From positions 124,001 through 188,000 of the forward strand of contig NZ_BMWH01000006.1 in NCBI RefSeq assembly GCF_014651135.1: a stretch of DNA of 64,000 nucleotides, in the 5' to 3' direction. The stretch comes from Streptomyces echinoruber (GTDB taxonomy: Bacteria > Actinomycetota > Actinomycetes > Streptomycetales > Streptomycetaceae). The position numbers and the translations under genes are program-made. Under the pieces are notes generated by a model. The model did no database searches and was not told the DNA's origin. It saw nothing but the letters and a program-made list of their open reading frames with translations. Below, in pieces: positions 63,345 through 64,000 of the stretch; within the stretch, counting starts at the first letter, position 1, and the number at the start of each line of letters is the position of its first letter.

Positions 63345-63605
63345 GACCGGGCGCGCGCCTTCGACCGGGGTGCGGTCTCCTTCACCGTCGACCGGGTCGC
63401 GGTCTCCCGCACCGTCGGCGCCGCCCGCTGCCTGCCCGCGTCCGCCGCGGTGCCCGTGGAGGACGGCGAACGGTACGTGCCGGTGGAGGGCGCCAGGGCG
63501 GACCGGGCCGGCACCTCCGGCACGCCGACGGTGATCACCTTCGACGCGGTGCGCGGCTCCCGGATCCGGCTGAATCTGACGAGTGCTCACCCGGTCGTGT
63601 CCTGA
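63345..63605 (+). pseudogene. C-terminal remnant of a secreted glycoside hydrolase (tentative)
   Basis: The plus strand reads VSFTVDRVAVSRTVGAARCL, then VPVEDGERYVPVEG and SGTPTVITFDAVRGSRIRLN ending LTSAHPVVS. This looks like the C-terminal beta-sandwich of large Streptomyces secreted glycosidases (beta-galactosidase-like enzymes). Only about 85 residues remain and no start or catalytic domain exists upstream, which is the divergent phosphatase. The family assignment is by recognition only. Confidence 0.45.
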
Positions 63606-63666
63606 GTCGTGTCCGTGCCATTGACGGGGCGTCATGTCGGCAACCAGCATGGCCCGCACCTACTTT

Positions 63667-63680
63667 TGGGAGCGCTCCCA
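63667..63680. promoter_or_regulatory. CebR operator TGGGAGCGCTCCCA
   Basis: A perfect 14-bp palindrome identical to the known CebR binding consensus, 48 bases before the GTG of the cellulase gene. CebR is a LacI-family repressor released by cellobiose/cellotriose in Streptomyces. Confidence 0.92.
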
Positions 63681-63728
63681 TACCGTCGGGGCGCCACCCG
63701 CACCTCCCCCTCGCGAGGAGACCCGGAC

Positions 63729-64000
63729 GTGAAACGACGACGCAGAACCACACTGCTGTGCGCGACGGCCCTGCTCGCGGCCGCCCTGACCGCCCTGCCC
63801 GCCGCCCCGGCCGGCGCCGACGAGGTGGAGCAGGTGAAGAACGGCGGCTTCGACGGCACCAGCGCCCCCTGGTGGACGACCGGCAACCTCACCGCCGGCC
63901 TGTCCGACGGCAGGCTGTGCGCCGACGTCCCCGGCGGCACCGCCAACCGCTGGGACGCCGCCGTCGGCCAGAACGACATCGCCCTCGCCAAGGGCGAGTC
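63729..64000 (+). CDS. Secreted cellulase-type protein with N-terminal CBM4/9 module, cut by window edge
   Basis: Ninety residues are visible. A basic signal peptide ([20 protein letters not shown], then [10 protein letters not shown]) precedes [20 protein letters not shown] and [18 protein letters not shown], a family 4/9 carbohydrate-binding module. In Streptomyces this module usually starts GH9 endoglucanases, but the catalytic part is outside the window. GAGGAG precedes the GTG. The CebR operator marks it as cellulose-induced. Confidence 0.82.
   Translation, partial: MKRRRRTTLLCATALLAAALTALPAAPAGADEVEQVKNGGFDGTSAPWWTTGNLTAGLSDGRLCADVPGGTANRWDAAVGQNDIALAKGE

Overview
The window is about 74% GC, with strong third-position GC bias, GTG starts and purine-rich ribosome sites. 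It also carries families typical of actinomycetes: SpoIIE-type PP2C phosphatases, ECF41 sigma factors, a CYP105-like P450, F420-type enzymes, DUF2252 and DUF4235. It is almost certainly a Streptomyces chromosome segment. I see no rRNA, tRNA, CRISPR, phage or conjugative genes. The density of accessory and decayed genes would suit an outer, less conserved part of the chromosome; that is inference.

Layout. 1-7.1 kb: a PAS/SpoIIE regulator cut by the left edge, an ANTAR protein, a YheO-type regulator overlapping a threonine/serine ammonia-lyase, a cupin, a 350-bp IS5-family relic, a lipoprotein and a class II amidotransferase. 7.5-20.7 kb: a stress/envelope block with a MalT/LAL-type LuxR regulator, MFS exporter, small membrane proteins, DUF2252, a potassium-channel-like protein, HdeD, YihY, PLDc_N/SHOCT and a DAG-kinase-like enzyme. 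A near-identical 17-bp palindrome lies 76-81 bases before three of its start codons. 20.7-31.5 kb: an LLM oxidoreductase, an ArsR regulator, lutABC for lactate oxidation, a rhamnulokinase remnant, a proline-iminopeptidase-like hydrolase, a PIG-L deacetylase, an ECF41 sigma factor, a Cys-rich pentapeptide protein and a beta-propeller lipoprotein. 31.5-50.3 kb: two FUSC-type membrane proteins, an FBP zinc-finger protein, a ROK regulator, NAD(P)-dependent oxidoreductases, a HAD hydrolase, an SDR followed by topoisomerase IB, VanZ, DUF4230, a STAS protein, a VOC protein, a GST-omega-like reductase, a CDF transporter and a Ddn-like protein.

50.3-64 kb: a CYP105-like P450 with its 3Fe-4S ferredoxin; a head-to-head pair of decayed genes (ECF41 sigma tail and azoreductase); a one-chain protein with sigma-like, zinc-finger, membrane and ricin-lectin parts; a stress protein; an ArsB/NhaD-type transporter; a DUF4232 lipoprotein; a Ser/Thr kinase divergent from an ECF sigma factor; a large PAS/GAF/SpoIIE/ATPase phosphatase; a glycosidase remnant; and the start of a secreted CBM4-containing cellulase behind a perfect CebR operator.

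The most notable features are the shared palindrome of the stress block, the sigma/zinc-finger/lectin fusion, the IS5 relic that splits one CTAG into the stop codons of two convergent genes, the paired pseudogenes, and many unrelated short tandem repeats, mostly confined to spacers. Convergent gene pairs are often separated by long perfect hairpins.
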